DNA from: Staphylococcus croceilyticus
GTDB lineage: Bacteria; Bacillota; Bacilli; Staphylococcales; Staphylococcaceae
DNA length: 37,750 nucleotides
NCBI RefSeq assembly: GCF_002902575.1
Contig: NZ_PPRD01000029.1
Location: 1 to 37,750 of the forward strand
Reading direction: 5' to 3'
Part shown: positions 16,743-25,846 of the stretch, piece after piece
Numbering within the stretch: position 1 is the first letter of the stretch
How the letters are laid out: every line of letters starts with the position of its first letter
Translations under genes and position numbers: made by a program
Notes under the pieces: generated by a model
The model's database searches: none
Told to the model about the DNA's origin: nothing
Seen by the model: only the letters and a program-made list of their open reading frames with translations

Positions 16743-17897
16743 ATGTCGAACTATGTCATTACTAATGGAAGAATTTATACAGAAGAACAAGTTATTGAAA
16801 ATGGATATCTTGTAGTAGAAGATGGCAAAATAAGTGATATTCAAGAAGGCGAATATACAGGCGATTTACAACAAGTAGATGCTAAAGGACAAAATGTCTT
16901 ACCAGGATTTATCGACATTCACATTCATGGCGGATATGGCGAAGATGCTATGGATGCGTCATATGAAGGATTGAAACATTTAGCAGAACAATTATTATCT
17001 GAAGGTACGACAACGTTCTTAGCGACAACAATGACACAATCAGATGAGAATATTGAAAAAGCATTGAAGAATATTGTGGCTTATCAAGCAGACCAACAAC
17101 AAGGCGACGCTGCAGAAATTGGTGGGGTTCATTTAGAAGGACCATTTATTTCAGAACATAAAGTAGGCGCGCAAAATCCAAAATATGTACAACGTCCTTC
17201 AGTAAGCAAGATTCAACATTTCCAAGAAATCGCCAACGGACAAATTAAAATTATAACATTTGCGCCAGAAGTAGAAGGCGCACATGAAACATTGAATGCC
17301 TTACATAACGAGATTATCTTCTCAATGGGGCATACAGTAGCCACATTTGATGAAGCAAATGAAGCGGTTGAACATGGCGCTAAGCATATTACACATTTAT
17401 ATAACGCTGCAACGCCATTCGAACATCGCGATCCAGGTGTCTTTGGTGCAGCGTGGACGAATAAAGGTTTAAATACTGAAATTATTGCTGATGGCGTACA
17501 TTCACATCCTGCTTCAGTTAATATTGCCTATAAACAAAAAGGTAATAAACACATGTACTTAATTACAGATGCCATGCGTGCTAAAGGTATGAAAGATGGC
17601 GAATATGACTTAGGCGGTCAAAACGTTATCGTAAAAGGTAAAGAAGCAAGATTAGCAAGTGGTGCTTTGGCAGGTAGTATTTTAAGAATGAATGATGGCT
17701 TACGTAATTTAATGACATATACACATGATTCATTAGAGAATTTATGGCGTGTAGCGAGCTTAAACCAAGCGAAAGCATTACAAATTGATGATACTAAAGG
17801 TAGTTTAGCTATTGGCAAAGACGCAGATATCGTTATCGCCAATGATGAAATTGAAATAAGTCAAACGATTAAAGCAGGCACAATTCATCACTTTTAA
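16743..17897 (+). CDS. nagA: N-acetylglucosamine-6-phosphate deacetylase NagA
   Basis: Removes acetate from GlcNAc-6-phosphate to give glucosamine-6-phosphate, in amino-sugar use and cell-wall recycling. The 384-residue amidohydrolase has the expected metal and catalytic residues: HIHGG (His60, His62), HLEGPF (Glu132), GHTVA (His197), THLYNA (His218) and ITDAMRA (Asp276). The C-terminal GKDADIVI block closes the beta-sandwich domain. The ATG at 16743 follows AAGAAGG. nagB lies on the opposite strand downstream, with a small membrane protein gene between, so the two steps are not in one operon here. Secure call. Confidence 0.96.
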   Translation: MSNYVITNGRIYTEEQVIENGYLVVEDGKISDIQEGEYTGDLQQVDAKGQNVLPGFIDIHIHGGYGEDAMDASYEGLKHLAEQLLSEGTTTFLATTMTQSDENIEKALKNIVAYQADQQQGDAAEIGGVHLEGPFISEHKVGAQNPKYVQRPSVSKIQHFQEIANGQIKIITFAPEVEGAHETLNALHNEIIFSMGHTVATFDEANEAVEHGAKHITHLYNAATPFEHRDPGVFGAAWTNKGLNTEIIADGVHSHPASVNIAYKQKGNKHMYLITDAMRAKGMKDGEYDLGGQNVIVKGKEARLASGALAGSILRMNDGLRNLMTYTHDSLENLWRVASLNQAKALQIDDTKGSLAIGKDADIVIANDEIEISQTIKAGTIHHF

Positions 17898-18063
17898 GAC
17901 TGCCCGCATAGTCAAAATTTGAAAAATTTTAAAACTTATAGTCTGATGCGTACATATTGTGCACATTTATATTTTTTAAAAGGTTTAAAATTGTGAAAAT
18001 AAGTGAATATAAATATTAACTATGTGAAAAATTGACATATTGATACGAAAGGGGGCTATTACA

Positions 18064-18312
18064 GTGCAACATGATTTAAGATTTCCAAGTGCAAAAAACT
18101 TTTTCACAACTTTGGGATGGTTGTCTATTATAGCTTTAATCGCTGTACTTGTACTTAACTTGCTAGTTTATAGCACGTTTAACGGTTTTAATGATTTTAA
18201 TTTACAATTCAACTTACATCAAACTGAATTAATTTTCGCAATTACGTTTGCGATTATCGCAATTGTAAGTATTATTATGTCTTTAATTTTAAAATTATTT
18301 AAACACCCATAA
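18064..18312 (+). CDS. Small two-helix membrane protein (82 aa)
   Basis: Starts at GTG 18064 behind AAAGGGGG; a TTG at 18040 is in frame but lacks a site. The product has a short polar N-terminus, membrane segments at about residues 15-37 and 53-77, and a basic end (LKLFKHP), an in-out hairpin. Not recognised. It sits between nagA and nagB, 166 bases after nagA, and shares the terminator at 18324-18372 with the convergent nagB. Confidence 0.65.
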   Translation: MQHDLRFPSAKNFFTTLGWLSIIALIAVLVLNLLVYSTFNGFNDFNLQFNLHQTELIFAITFAIIAIVSIIMSLILKLFKHP

Positions 18313-18323
18313 TAGATAATTAA

Positions 18324-18372
18324 AGGACAGTATTCAAAGTTTTTAAATCTTCGAATACTGTCCTATTTTTTA
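18324..18372. terminator. Bidirectional terminator between nagB and the small membrane gene
   Basis: Perfect 12-base-pair stem (18324-18335 with 18353-18364) with a 17-base loop, then ATTTTTTATTT on the plus strand. It separates convergent genes ending at 18312 and 18370; the nagB stop falls at its edge. Confidence 0.82.
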
Positions 18373-19104
18373 TTTCAAATTATTATAAATAGTGTCATCA
18401 ACAATAATCTCTACATTAGGATGATTGTGTAATATAGATGCTGGTAAATCTTCAGTCGTCTCTTCTTCTAATAAACGACGAATTGCTTCTTGTTTACGTT
18501 CTCCAAATGCGATTAAAATAATACGGTTAGCACGCATAATTGATTTTAATCCCATAGATACAGCTTGTTTCGGTACATCTTCAATTGTATCGAAATTCAC
18601 ACTATTGGCTTTAACAGTTGAATCAGTTAAATCTACCACACGTGTTTCACTTTCAAAAGACGTGCCAGGTTCATTAAAACCGATATGACCATTTTCTCCA
18701 ATTCCTAATAATTGAATATCTGGATTACCAATTGACTTTAAAAGTTCTTCATAGCGTTTAGACTCAGCTTCTAAATCATCTACTTTACCTTGAGGGATGT
18801 GAATATTCGAAGCTTGCCAACCAGAATTATGATTAAACAATAGCTTATGCATGTACGTGTGATAACTTTGAGAATGTTCAGGTTTTAACCCCACATATTC
18901 ATCTAAATTGAATGTTTGAACTTCGCTTAGATCTGTATTATTTGCTTCCAATAATTCAGAAAAACGTGGATAAACATCTGTCATTGTATTTCCTGTAGCC
19001 AATCCGAGAATTGCTTTAGGATTGGCTTGAATTAGTTTCAAAAGTTCAATGGCTACATAATCACTGGCAATCGCTTTATTTTTTAAATTAATCAATTTCA
19101 TCAT
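18370..19104 (-). CDS. nagB: Glucosamine-6-phosphate deaminase NagB
   Basis: Converts glucosamine-6-phosphate to fructose-6-phosphate and ammonia, joining amino sugars to glycolysis. The 244-residue protein is of the short, non-allosteric Gram-positive type. Key motifs: GLATGNT, NLDEYVGL (Asp68) and GIGENGHIGFNEPG with His140 and Glu145; the position of the E. coli catalytic Asp141 is Asn138, as usual in Gram-positive enzymes. Later TDSTVKANS and the AFGERKQEAI block are present. Two ATGs are adjacent (19104 and 19101) behind TGGAGG; either may be used. It converges on nagA and the small membrane gene. Confidence 0.95.
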   Translation of the reverse strand: MMKLINLKNKAIASDYVAIELLKLIQANPKAILGLATGNTMTDVYPRFSELLEANNTDLSEVQTFNLDEYVGLKPEHSQSYHTYMHKLLFNHNSGWQASNIHIPQGKVDDLEAESKRYEELLKSIGNPDIQLLGIGENGHIGFNEPGTSFESETRVVDLTDSTVKANSVNFDTIEDVPKQAVSMGLKSIMRANRIILIAFGERKQEAIRRLLEEETTEDLPASILHNHPNVEIIVDDTIYNNLK

Positions 19105-19296
19105 ATAAACGCCTCCATACGTTTATTCAACAAATTACTTATGTATTAAAAGTATACCCAAGTAATGTAATTTCAGTGTAAGTTAACCTTAAAATCTTAC
19201 TAATATGTATAAGGGAAGATAAAACAATTATTATAAATTTTATTAAAATAACTATGCTAAGATAAATAATGAAAACAATATAAAGAGGAATTATAT

Positions 19297-20115
19297 ATGA
19301 AACTATTAAAAATTATTGGCATGTTTATTTTAGCAATTTTAATTATGGGAGTTACGCAAGGTATTGCGGCACTCTTTGATGATTTTATTAAATTTTTAGG
19401 TATTGGCGCAATTTTATTAGGTATATTTTATGTCGTTTTTGCCTTTTTCATAGTGCGATTTTTTATTAAAAGAGTATTTAAAGATAATTTAGAATCGTAT
19501 CGTATTACTGCGCCTAAATTTCATAAAACATATGTCTTACTTGGTTTAGGATTACCTATTTTAGTTTATGCTATTTATTTCATTTTTGTACCTGGTGACT
19601 TTAAAGTTCATCATTTCAATTCGTTAAACGAAACTATGCGTATGATATTTTGGTTAATCTTTGTAACTGCAATGGGTGGTGGCATCGTTGAAGAAATGGT
19701 ATGTCGTGGTTTCTTAATGGGATATATTGAGAAGAAGACGAATATTAAAGTGGCTATCATTTCAACATCAGTCTTTTTTGGTGTGATCCATGTATTGAAT
19801 GGTGCACTCAACATAAGTAGCTTTTTCCTATTATTGATTAGCGGCACTTTAGTAGGTCTCATGTTTGCATTAGCAACTTATAAATTCAATACGATTTGGG
19901 CCAGTATTACCTTACATTTCTTTTGGAATCTTTTTCAAATTATCTTTATCACTGAAAAAGAAAGCAACACTGCAGTATGGCAATATGTATTACATACGAA
20001 CAACATAGCTATATCAGGCAATCAATTTGGCTATGAAGCTTCAATTATATCTATATTTGGATATCTTGTTGTCATTTTATTATTACTAAGAGTTAGAAGG
20101 AATTCTAATAATTAA
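19297..20115 (+). CDS. CPBP-family intramembrane metalloprotease (copy 1)
   Basis: A 272-residue polytopic membrane protein with the CPBP (Abi/CAAX-protease-like) active-site set: EEMVCRG (Glu132, Glu133, Arg137), FFGVIH (His165) and HFFWN (His207, Asn211). About seven to eight hydrophobic helices are seen. Members cleave prenylated or other membrane peptides and serve in bacteriocin self-immunity, signalling or surface-protein display; no substrate is suggested by the neighbours. AGAGGA lies before the ATG. It is the first of three CPBP genes within 3.4 kb, each in its own transcription unit. Confidence 0.88.
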   Translation: MKLLKIIGMFILAILIMGVTQGIAALFDDFIKFLGIGAILLGIFYVVFAFFIVRFFIKRVFKDNLESYRITAPKFHKTYVLLGLGLPILVYAIYFIFVPGDFKVHHFNSLNETMRMIFWLIFVTAMGGGIVEEMVCRGFLMGYIEKKTNIKVAIISTSVFFGVIHVLNGALNISSFFLLLISGTLVGLMFALATYKFNTIWASITLHFFWNLFQIIFITEKESNTAVWQYVLHTNNIAISGNQFGYEASIISIFGYLVVILLLLRVRRNSNN

Positions 20116-20162
20116 TACGACTTAGTTGAGTTACTTAAGAAAGGTTTAAAGTTCCTGGGAAG

Positions 20163-20191
20163 TTCACTATACTTAAAATGTAATGTATAAA
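20163..20191 (+). promoter_or_regulatory. Promoter of the NDxxF lipoprotein gene
   Basis: TTCACT (20163-20168), 17 bases, TATAAA (20186-20191), ending 22 bases before the ATG; the hexamers are a fair sigma-A match. Confidence 0.5.
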
Positions 20192-20213
20192 ATTAAATAA
20201 AAGGAGATTTGAT

Positions 20214-20840
20214 ATGAAAAAGATAGCATTATTAATTTCAACTTTTATCTTAGTTATTACGGTAGCAGGATGTTCATCTTCTAAGGAAAATCACAAAAAA
20301 GATAGCGATACTGAAAATAAAAATACTGAGAGCAATGCACGTCATAATCACAAAATTCCAGAGCACATTTTTGATAAAACAACGACTAATCAAACAATTT
20401 CTGAAGCTACTATGAAGAAGGATATAAAAACATATTTAGATTCTGAAAGAAAGTTAAGTGATGCTACTGAACCTTATGAAGATAAGTTAGATTCTGATGA
20501 AAAATTATCTGAAGAACAGCAGAAAAAATATGATAAAGTATTAAATTTACGAATTCAAAATGACATTAACTTTGCTAAATACATAAAAAATAATAAACTT
20601 CCGAATAAAGAATATGAAAAATATAGTAAGAAAATTAGTCAATATATTACAGCATCTAATGACATGGATAATAAAGCTCGAAGTGTAACAAAAAAAGCTA
20701 AAGAAAAGTTAGATAAAGATGATTTAAAAGAGTTTAAGGATATATACAAAAATATAGATATCGTTAATGGTCGTGAACAAGATAAAATTGAGAAATTCTT
20801 GAAAAAGAAAAATATTGAGACTATCGCTTTTGATAAATAA
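20214..20840 (+). CDS. NDxxF-motif lipoprotein
   Basis: A 208-residue predicted lipoprotein: MKKIALLISTFILVITVAGC with the lipidated cysteine at residue 20, then a long charged linker (SSSKENHKKDSDTENKN). The rest is lysine- and glutamate-rich and almost wholly helical. Asn116-Asp117-Ile-Asn-Phe120 in QNDINFAKY is the motif that names the staphylococcal NDxxF lipoprotein family. The function of the family is unknown; it is surface-anchored. AAAAGGAG precedes the ATG, a promoter lies upstream and a strong terminator downstream, so it is a single-gene unit between two CPBP protease genes. Confidence 0.82.
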   Translation: MKKIALLISTFILVITVAGCSSSKENHKKDSDTENKNTESNARHNHKIPEHIFDKTTTNQTISEATMKKDIKTYLDSERKLSDATEPYEDKLDSDEKLSEEQQKKYDKVLNLRIQNDINFAKYIKNNKLPNKEYEKYSKKISQYITASNDMDNKARSVTKKAKEKLDKDDLKEFKDIYKNIDIVNGREQDKIEKFLKKKNIETIAFDK

Positions 20841-20844
20841 AACT

Positions 20845-20879
20845 AATAGGGCCCCACAAACTCGGGGCCCTATTTTTGT
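20845..20879 (+). terminator. Strong terminator of the NDxxF lipoprotein gene
   Basis: Perfect 11-base-pair GC-rich stem AATAGGGCCCC/GGGGCCCTATT (20845-20855 with 20864-20874), loop of eight, then TTTGTT; five bases after the stop codon. Confidence 0.9.
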
Positions 20880-21004
20880 TTATAGTTTTTAAATTAAGAA
20901 AGATTTAAGCTTAAATTACTTAGAATTTTGTTATGTTATAGGTAGATTACATATTTAAATCTTTTATTTTTGAAAATGACTGCGCCAATTGTCCTTCATT
21001 TTCA

Positions 21005-21036
21005 AGAAAAAAAGTAGTCCTAAAAACGGACTACTT
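21005..21036 (-). terminator. Minus-strand terminator of CPBP copy 2
   Basis: Nine-base-pair stem AAGTAGTCC/GGACTACTT (21012-21020 with 21028-21036, loop TAAAAAC) with a run of T on the minus strand from 21007 leftward; lies just beyond the stop at 21044. Confidence 0.78.
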
Positions 21037-21043
21037 AAATAGT

Positions 21044-21850
21044 TTAACTAAATAATACTGTGAAATAGCCAATAAGAATCAGTATGCCAGTAACGCCATT
21101 ATGAAGCATATGGACCATCATACTATCGCGAACATTGCCTCTCCGATGATATGCAAGGTAAAAGATCATACCCATAAAGATATACATTAATGCAGCTACC
21201 CAATTGGTTGGATTATGTTGAGAACCGAAAATAATTGATGAAAGAATGAATGGTAACCAGAAACGACTACGTTTAAAGAGTGTTACTTTGAAGATACCAC
21301 GATAAATCAATTCTTCTAAATATGGAGCAATGAACGTGATGGTTAACGCAAATACAATAACTGGGAAGGCTTGGCCTAATTGATCCGGACTAGGTTGTCC
21401 ATCCATATTGCCAAGTAGCATTTGGTCGTTTTTTGTCGTATTTGAGCCTATTACAACTAACATTAATTGAGACATACCAATCACTATTAAGCGTAGTAAC
21501 ACGGCCCAACCAATATTAATCGCAATGTCTTTACCTTTAAATTTCTTCGGCTGTTCATAAGTGTGACGTTTATAGTAACGTCTTACAAGCCACACAATGA
21601 TACCTGTGAAAAGAAGGAAAAGTAATGTAGCAAGCGTGCCGGTTAATAAATCCATGTGAACTGAAAATCCAACAATAAAGCTCATTGTAACGATTGGAAT
21701 TTCAGCGAGTATGAACCAACCAATAAAGATAAGGATATTTAAAAATTTATTACCTTTAGGGTAACGTTCTTCACTAAATTGTGGAGTTTTATCTTGGTGT
21801 GAGTCTTCAGGATTTGAAGTATATGTATTCCCATTTTCGTATTCTGTCAT
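21044..21850 (-). CDS. CPBP-family intramembrane metalloprotease (copy 2)
   Basis: A 268-residue membrane protein with the CPBP motifs EELIYRG (Glu179, Glu180, Arg184), FGSQHNPTN (His212) and HMLHN (His247, Asn251). Unlike copies 1 and 3 it carries a hydrophilic, acidic N-terminal tail of about 33 residues (EYENGNTYTSNPEDSHQDK) ahead of the first helix. The ATG follows AAGGTGGG. It is divergent from copy 3, with 170 bases between their starts. No substrate can be assigned. Staphylococci have several CPBP proteins, including MroQ and the Spd group, but I cannot match this one to them by eye. Confidence 0.88.
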   Translation of the reverse strand: MTEYENGNTYTSNPEDSHQDKTPQFSEERYPKGNKFLNILIFIGWFILAEIPIVTMSFIVGFSVHMDLLTGTLATLLFLLFTGIIVWLVRRYYKRHTYEQPKKFKGKDIAINIGWAVLLRLIVIGMSQLMLVVIGSNTTKNDQMLLGNMDGQPSPDQLGQAFPVIVFALTITFIAPYLEELIYRGIFKVTLFKRSRFWLPFILSSIIFGSQHNPTNWVAALMYIFMGMIFYLAYHRRGNVRDSMMVHMLHNGVTGILILIGYFTVLFS

Positions 21851-22020
21851 GTTAAACCCACCTTTATTTAATATTTAGAACTTTGAAAACGGATACTGCA
21901 CTTTGAATGTAACATATATTTGACATTTAATCTATATAAGTCGAGTAAAATTCTTTTTAAGAATAAGTGTGTTTTTAATTAAGAGAGTAAAAGATTTCCC
22001 AAGAAATGAGGAGGAAAATA

Positions 22021-22686
22021 ATGTCACAAGAACAAGTAGAGTCACAAACTAAGCCATCAGATTTCCAAATTTCGCATAAAGCGTATTGGAAATTATTATT
22101 ACAATCTATTTTTATGATGGTTGTAATGTTTTTCGCTGAATCGGTGGTTTTAGGATTAGCAGAAGAGAGCCCCAAATATTTCTGGGTAAGTATTATTCCG
22201 ATTGTCATCGCATTTTTACTATTATGGGTATTTAAATTGAAATTATTTAATTTTAGCAAGATTACCAAACAACAATGGATGTTAATCATTATAGGTTTTG
22301 CTTTAATGTTCGGTGTAAATTACCTTTCATCTTTTTTTTTGCCAGAGACAAACAATGAAAAAGGATTAGAAGAAGATTATAAAAATGTACCAATCTTGCT
22401 TCAATTTTTATCAATTGGCTTCTTAGGACCAATTTTAGAAGAAGTTATATTTAGAGGATTACTTATTAAAGGCATATTTAGAGGAGCGCCAATTATCGGA
22501 GCCATTGTTTCAGTCATATTATTTGCGGGTGCCCATGGGCCAACTACTATTGGAGAATGGTTTGTTTATGGATTTTCTGGCTTAATATTTGTATTTGCTT
22601 ATTTGAAGACTGGACGCTTAGAAGTGGCGATGTTAATTCATATTTTAAATAATTCATTTGTTGTCATTCAAAATTATTTCTGGTAA
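22021..22686 (+). CDS. CPBP-family intramembrane metalloprotease (copy 3)
   Basis: A 221-residue membrane protein with EEVIFRG (Glu140, Glu141, Arg145), FAGAHGPTT (His172) and HILNN (His207, Asn211), the full CPBP active-site set. The frame opens at an ATG at 22006, but GAGGAGG at 22007-22013 shows that ATG 22021 is the start. The core (residues 130-221) resembles copy 2 more than copy 1 in the spacing of motifs. It ends at a terminator shared with the convergent ABC operon. Confidence 0.88.
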   Translation: MSQEQVESQTKPSDFQISHKAYWKLLLQSIFMMVVMFFAESVVLGLAEESPKYFWVSIIPIVIAFLLLWVFKLKLFNFSKITKQQWMLIIIGFALMFGVNYLSSFFLPETNNEKGLEEDYKNVPILLQFLSIGFLGPILEEVIFRGLLIKGIFRGAPIIGAIVSVILFAGAHGPTTIGEWFVYGFSGLIFVFAYLKTGRLEVAMLIHILNNSFVVIQNYFW

Positions 22687-22721
22687 ATATGCAGTCATTA
22701 TTAACGTTAATATATAGAAAT

Positions 22722-22758
22722 GGAGAGGTCTAATGTGTTCACTAGATCTCTCCTTTTT
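22722..22758. terminator. Terminator between CPBP copy 3 and the ABC operon
   Basis: Eleven-base-pair stem with one G-U pair (22722-22732 with 22743-22753) and a ten-base loop, then TTTTTAATA on the plus strand; lies between convergent genes ending at 22686 and 22771. Confidence 0.82.
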
Positions 22759-22770
22759 AATAACCTCTTC

Positions 22771-23403
22771 TTAATCACTACCAATTTTTAAATGTTTACC
22801 GGGAAGGCTGTGTAATAAATATGGATCATGCGTAATAATAATTAATTGCAAGTTTTCAATTTCTCGCAAAGTCTGTAAAATCAGTTCTTCATTAATAACA
22901 TCTAGGTTAGTTGTAGCTTCATCTAAAATAATGACGTCAGGTTCAACCAACAAGGCTTTTGCGATCCATAATCGTTGGAATTGGCCACCACTTAAATTAC
23001 TTACTTTTTTATTTAATAGCTGTGAGTCTAATTTACATAGCTTCATAGCGTTCTGCATTTTTTCTTCATGCAAGTGTTCAGGAATATGAAAGTTTTTCAA
23101 AGGTTGTTTCAATATCCATTCGACAGTTTTTTTAGGATCTAATGTATTTGAATTATACTGTGGAATATATTGAATATGTTTCATCCACTCATGGCGTGAT
23201 ACTTTTCCGAGAGTTAAATCATTATAGCTTATGACGCCTTGATAGTTATCATCTAAACCTGCAATGATTTGAGCGAGGGTAGACTTACCGCTCCCACTAA
23301 CACCACTAATAATGATATTCTCATGACTATTAGCTTCGTAATTAAAGTTTTTAAATATTGTTTTATCTGAAAATGATTTATTCAACTGTTTAATCTGTAA
23401 CAT
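22771..23403 (-). CDS. ABC importer ATPase, OppF/NikE-like (short)
   Basis: A 210-residue nucleotide-binding subunit: Walker A GVSGSGKST, Q-loop YIPQYNS, signature LSGGQFQR, Walker B VIILDEAT and H-loop ITHDPY. It is shorter than typical OppF/NikE proteins (about 250-330 residues), lacking the C-terminal extension. The frame is open to 23430, but AGGAGA before ATG 23403 decides the start, which lies 14 bases inside the preceding gene. It is the last gene of the five-gene importer operon and should pair with the neighbouring ATPase as a heterodimer. Confidence 0.88.
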   Translation of the reverse strand: MLQIKQLNKSFSDKTIFKNFNYEANSHENIIISGVSGSGKSTLAQIIAGLDDNYQGVISYNDLTLGKVSRHEWMKHIQYIPQYNSNTLDPKKTVEWILKQPLKNFHIPEHLHEEKMQNAMKLCKLDSQLLNKKVSNLSGGQFQRLWIAKALLVEPDVIILDEATTNLDVINEELILQTLREIENLQLIIITHDPYLLHSLPGKHLKIGSD

Positions 23404-24163
23404 ATTGATTTCTCCTATTCGAAAGTTCAATCAATTGTCGTGTATAGCTATGTTGAGGGTGCTCTAAAATTTGTTGAGCTGTCCCACTTTCAATGATTTC
23501 TCCTTGATACATAACGCTAATATGTGTGGCATATTCTTTAACCAAACTTAAATCGTGTGTAATAAATAATATGGTCATTCCATGCTCTTGAATAACATGA
23601 TTTAATAAGTGCATTAAGTTATTACGGTTATCATAATCTAATGCGCTTGTAGGTTCGTCGGCAATCATAAACTTAGCTTCTCTAATGATTGCCATGACTA
23701 ACGCAACACGTTGTGCCATTCCTCCACTTAATTGAAAAGGGTAGGAATGTAGAACATCTTTTGCTTGAGTTAAACCTAAATTTCTAAATTGACGTAATAC
23801 AAATTCACGTTGTTGCTCGCGAGTCATTTTAGAATTGAACGAATCAAATAAGGCATCGAAATGTTTTTGAATACGCACATTTTGAAAAAAATTACTATTT
23901 GCGTCTTGGAACATAGCGTCTGTTTCATTAAGATTGATTTCAATATTTCCTTCGTATCGTAAATTGGGTTGATACATTTGTAAGGCAGTACGAGATAGTA
24001 ATGATTTACCACTGCCACTTTCACCTACTAAACAATGAAAGCTACCTTCAGTCACATCTAAATCTATATGTTTTAATAGTGCTATGTCGCCATCGTAGAC
24101 GGAGACATTTTCCAAATGCAATAAGGGCTTTAACGAATGAAGCGTTGATTCAATATTTGACAT
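23390..24163 (-). CDS. ABC importer ATPase, OppD/NikD-like
   Basis: A 257-residue nucleotide-binding subunit with Walker A GESGSGKS, signature QLSGGMAQR, Walker B FMIADEPTSALD and H-loop FITHDLS. The final part, VMYQGEIIESGTAQQILEHP and HSYTRQLI, is typical of the peptide/nickel branch, but the iron-sulfur cysteine motif found in long OppD proteins is not present. An open frame runs to 24211; ATG 24163 after AGGAGG is chosen and lies 34 bases inside the permease gene, so the operon is tightly packed. Confidence 0.88.
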   Translation of the reverse strand: MSNIESTLHSLKPLLHLENVSVYDGDIALLKHIDLDVTEGSFHCLVGESGSGKSLLSRTALQMYQPNLRYEGNIEINLNETDAMFQDANSNFFQNVRIQKHFDALFDSFNSKMTREQQREFVLRQFRNLGLTQAKDVLHSYPFQLSGGMAQRVALVMAIIREAKFMIADEPTSALDYDNRNNLMHLLNHVIQEHGMTILFITHDLSLVKEYATHISVMYQGEIIESGTAQQILEHPQHSYTRQLIELSNRRNQYVTD

Positions 24164-24897
24164 ATGAGCGCGAATCCTCCTAACAACACACCAGGGAAGA
24201 AGAATAGCCATGGTGCAGAATAGAAATAACTCTTACCGTCATAAAGGATAGCGCCTAATTCAGGTAAGGGTGGTTTGACGCCTAATCCAATAAAGGCTAA
24301 ACCAGAAATACTTAACATTAATTTACCGAAATCTGCAGTTACGAGTGCCATGACGTTACTTAAGAGGTGCGGAATGACATGATGGATGATTGTTTGAACT
24401 TTAGATAATCCGCTTAAAGATGCATATTTCACAAAGGGTTGTGTTTGTGCATCACGGGCTAAATTTCTGAAATAACGTAAATAACGACCTAACCAGCCGA
24501 TGATAAGCGCTAAGCATAAACCGACAATCGAGTTATTAACAAAGCCAAGGACAACTAGGGCAATGATAATCGCAGGAAGTGCAATTAACATATCAGCTGC
24601 CGCCATCATAATAGAATCGAACCAGCGTCCGATAAGTGCAGACATCAATCCTAAGATGAGGCCGAGTACGACCGTGCCAATTAAAATGAGTGTGGTTAAG
24701 CCAAGTGTGACCATACTGCCGACAAAGAGTCGTGTCAAGAAGTCACGCCCTAAATCGTCTGTACCAAGTAAATGATGTAAGCTCGGTGGAATTAATGCAT
24801 CTGATTGATGTATATCATTCGCATTATCATATAAGGCATAGGCAAGTATTGCGAGAATTACAATGATGACAGGCCATATCCAATATTTAATCTTCAT
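24130..24897 (-). CDS. ABC importer permease, DppC/NikC-like
   Basis: A 255-residue inner-membrane permease. The N-terminal HLLGTDDLGRDFLTRLFVG is the DppC/NikC signature; five to six helices follow, with the ATPase-contact loop at KYASLSGLSKVQTIIHHVIP and the late GLAFIGLGVKPPLPELG motif. AGGAGG lies 11 bases before the ATG. The start overlaps the end of the B permease by 11 bases. Confidence 0.9.
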   Translation of the reverse strand: MKIKYWIWPVIIVILAILAYALYDNANDIHQSDALIPPSLHHLLGTDDLGRDFLTRLFVGSMVTLGLTTLILIGTVVLGLILGLMSALIGRWFDSIMMAAADMLIALPAIIIALVVLGFVNNSIVGLCLALIIGWLGRYLRYFRNLARDAQTQPFVKYASLSGLSKVQTIIHHVIPHLLSNVMALVTADFGKLMLSISGLAFIGLGVKPPLPELGAILYDGKSYFYSAPWLFFFPGVLLGGFALICQILNQRFIR

Positions 24898-25846
24898 AAG
24901 TTATACGGCCTCCTAACTTTTTAGACATTCTTAAACGCGGGTCACTTTTCTCTAGTAAAATGTCGCCAAGGAAATTGAGTACCATAATAATTAAAATAAT
25001 AATCATTAAGATACCTTGAATTAACGGGTAATCGCGCAAATTAATACTATTAATTAACAGTTTACCTAATCCTGAAATACTGAAAATCACTTCTAGGATA
25101 ATGACGCGACTGAACAAGTGAATAAAATTGTTAATCGTAATGGTTAATAATGGTGCTAATATCTCTTTGATTTGTACATAAATGCGGTCTTTTAATTTAA
25201 ATTGTCTTAACTGCGCTAACTGATAAGGTTGATTGTGTAACGTTCGCTCGAAAAGATGACTGCTTAATAAAATCATATGGCTACCTTCTACTAACACTAA
25301 TATAGTGATAGGGAGGACAAAATATTGCCAACTATTACTACCTACGAATGGGAATAAATGCCATTTCACACCAAAGTAATAGATGAAAATGATGGCTAAC
25401 CAATACTCAGGTAATGATGTAATAAGTTGAGAAATTCTCATAATTAATTGCGACCATTTAGAACGCGGACGATTACCACATAAATAACCAATGACGTAGC
25501 CAAGTGGGAATAAGATCATCGCTGAACCCAGAATAAGTTTTAACGTTGGTGCCATTGCTTGCGTAATACGGTCAGTGACAGGTTCTCCGTTACTAAAACT
25601 TGTACCTAAGTCACCTGTAAAGGCATGACCAAGCCATTGTACATAACGTACAGGCATAGATTGGCTAAGCCCTAACTTGTCTTGTGCCATTTTAATGCGT
25701 TCTGGCGTAATTTGTGCGACACCATGTTCTTGTAAATATTGAACGGCGGGGTTGCCGGTGGTATTTTCTAAAAGAACAAATAGAATAAATGAAATGACGA
25801 CTAAGTAAATCACTAATTTTATAAATTGTTTAATAATATTATTCAT
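24887..25846 (-). CDS. ABC importer permease, DppB/NikB-like
   Basis: A 319-residue permease with the DppB-type N-terminus (an opening helix, then LGLSQSMPVRYVQWLGHAF and GDLGTSFSNGEPV) and six membrane helices. The cytoplasmic coupling loop (YQLAQLRQFKLKDRIYVQIK) is less like the EAA consensus than usual, lacking the glycine. The ATG follows GAAGGTAAAG and overlaps the binding-protein gene by eight bases, confirming one transcript. Confidence 0.88.
   Translation of the reverse strand: MNNIIKQFIKLVIYLVVISFILFVLLENTTGNPAVQYLQEHGVAQITPERIKMAQDKLGLSQSMPVRYVQWLGHAFTGDLGTSFSNGEPVTDRITQAMAPTLKLILGSAMILFPLGYVIGYLCGNRPRSKWSQLIMRISQLITSLPEYWLAIIFIYYFGVKWHLFPFVGSNSWQYFVLPITILVLVEGSHMILLSSHLFERTLHNQPYQLAQLRQFKLKDRIYVQIKEILAPLLTITINNFIHLFSRVIILEVIFSISGLGKLLINSINLRDYPLIQGILMIIILIIMVLNFLGDILLEKSDPRLRMSKKLGGRITYED

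Noticed and set aside
19297..22686. The CPBP cluster as a bacteriocin immunity locus.
   Set aside because: No bacteriocin precursor, modification enzyme or exporter gene is nearby; the ABC operon next door is an importer with a binding protein.
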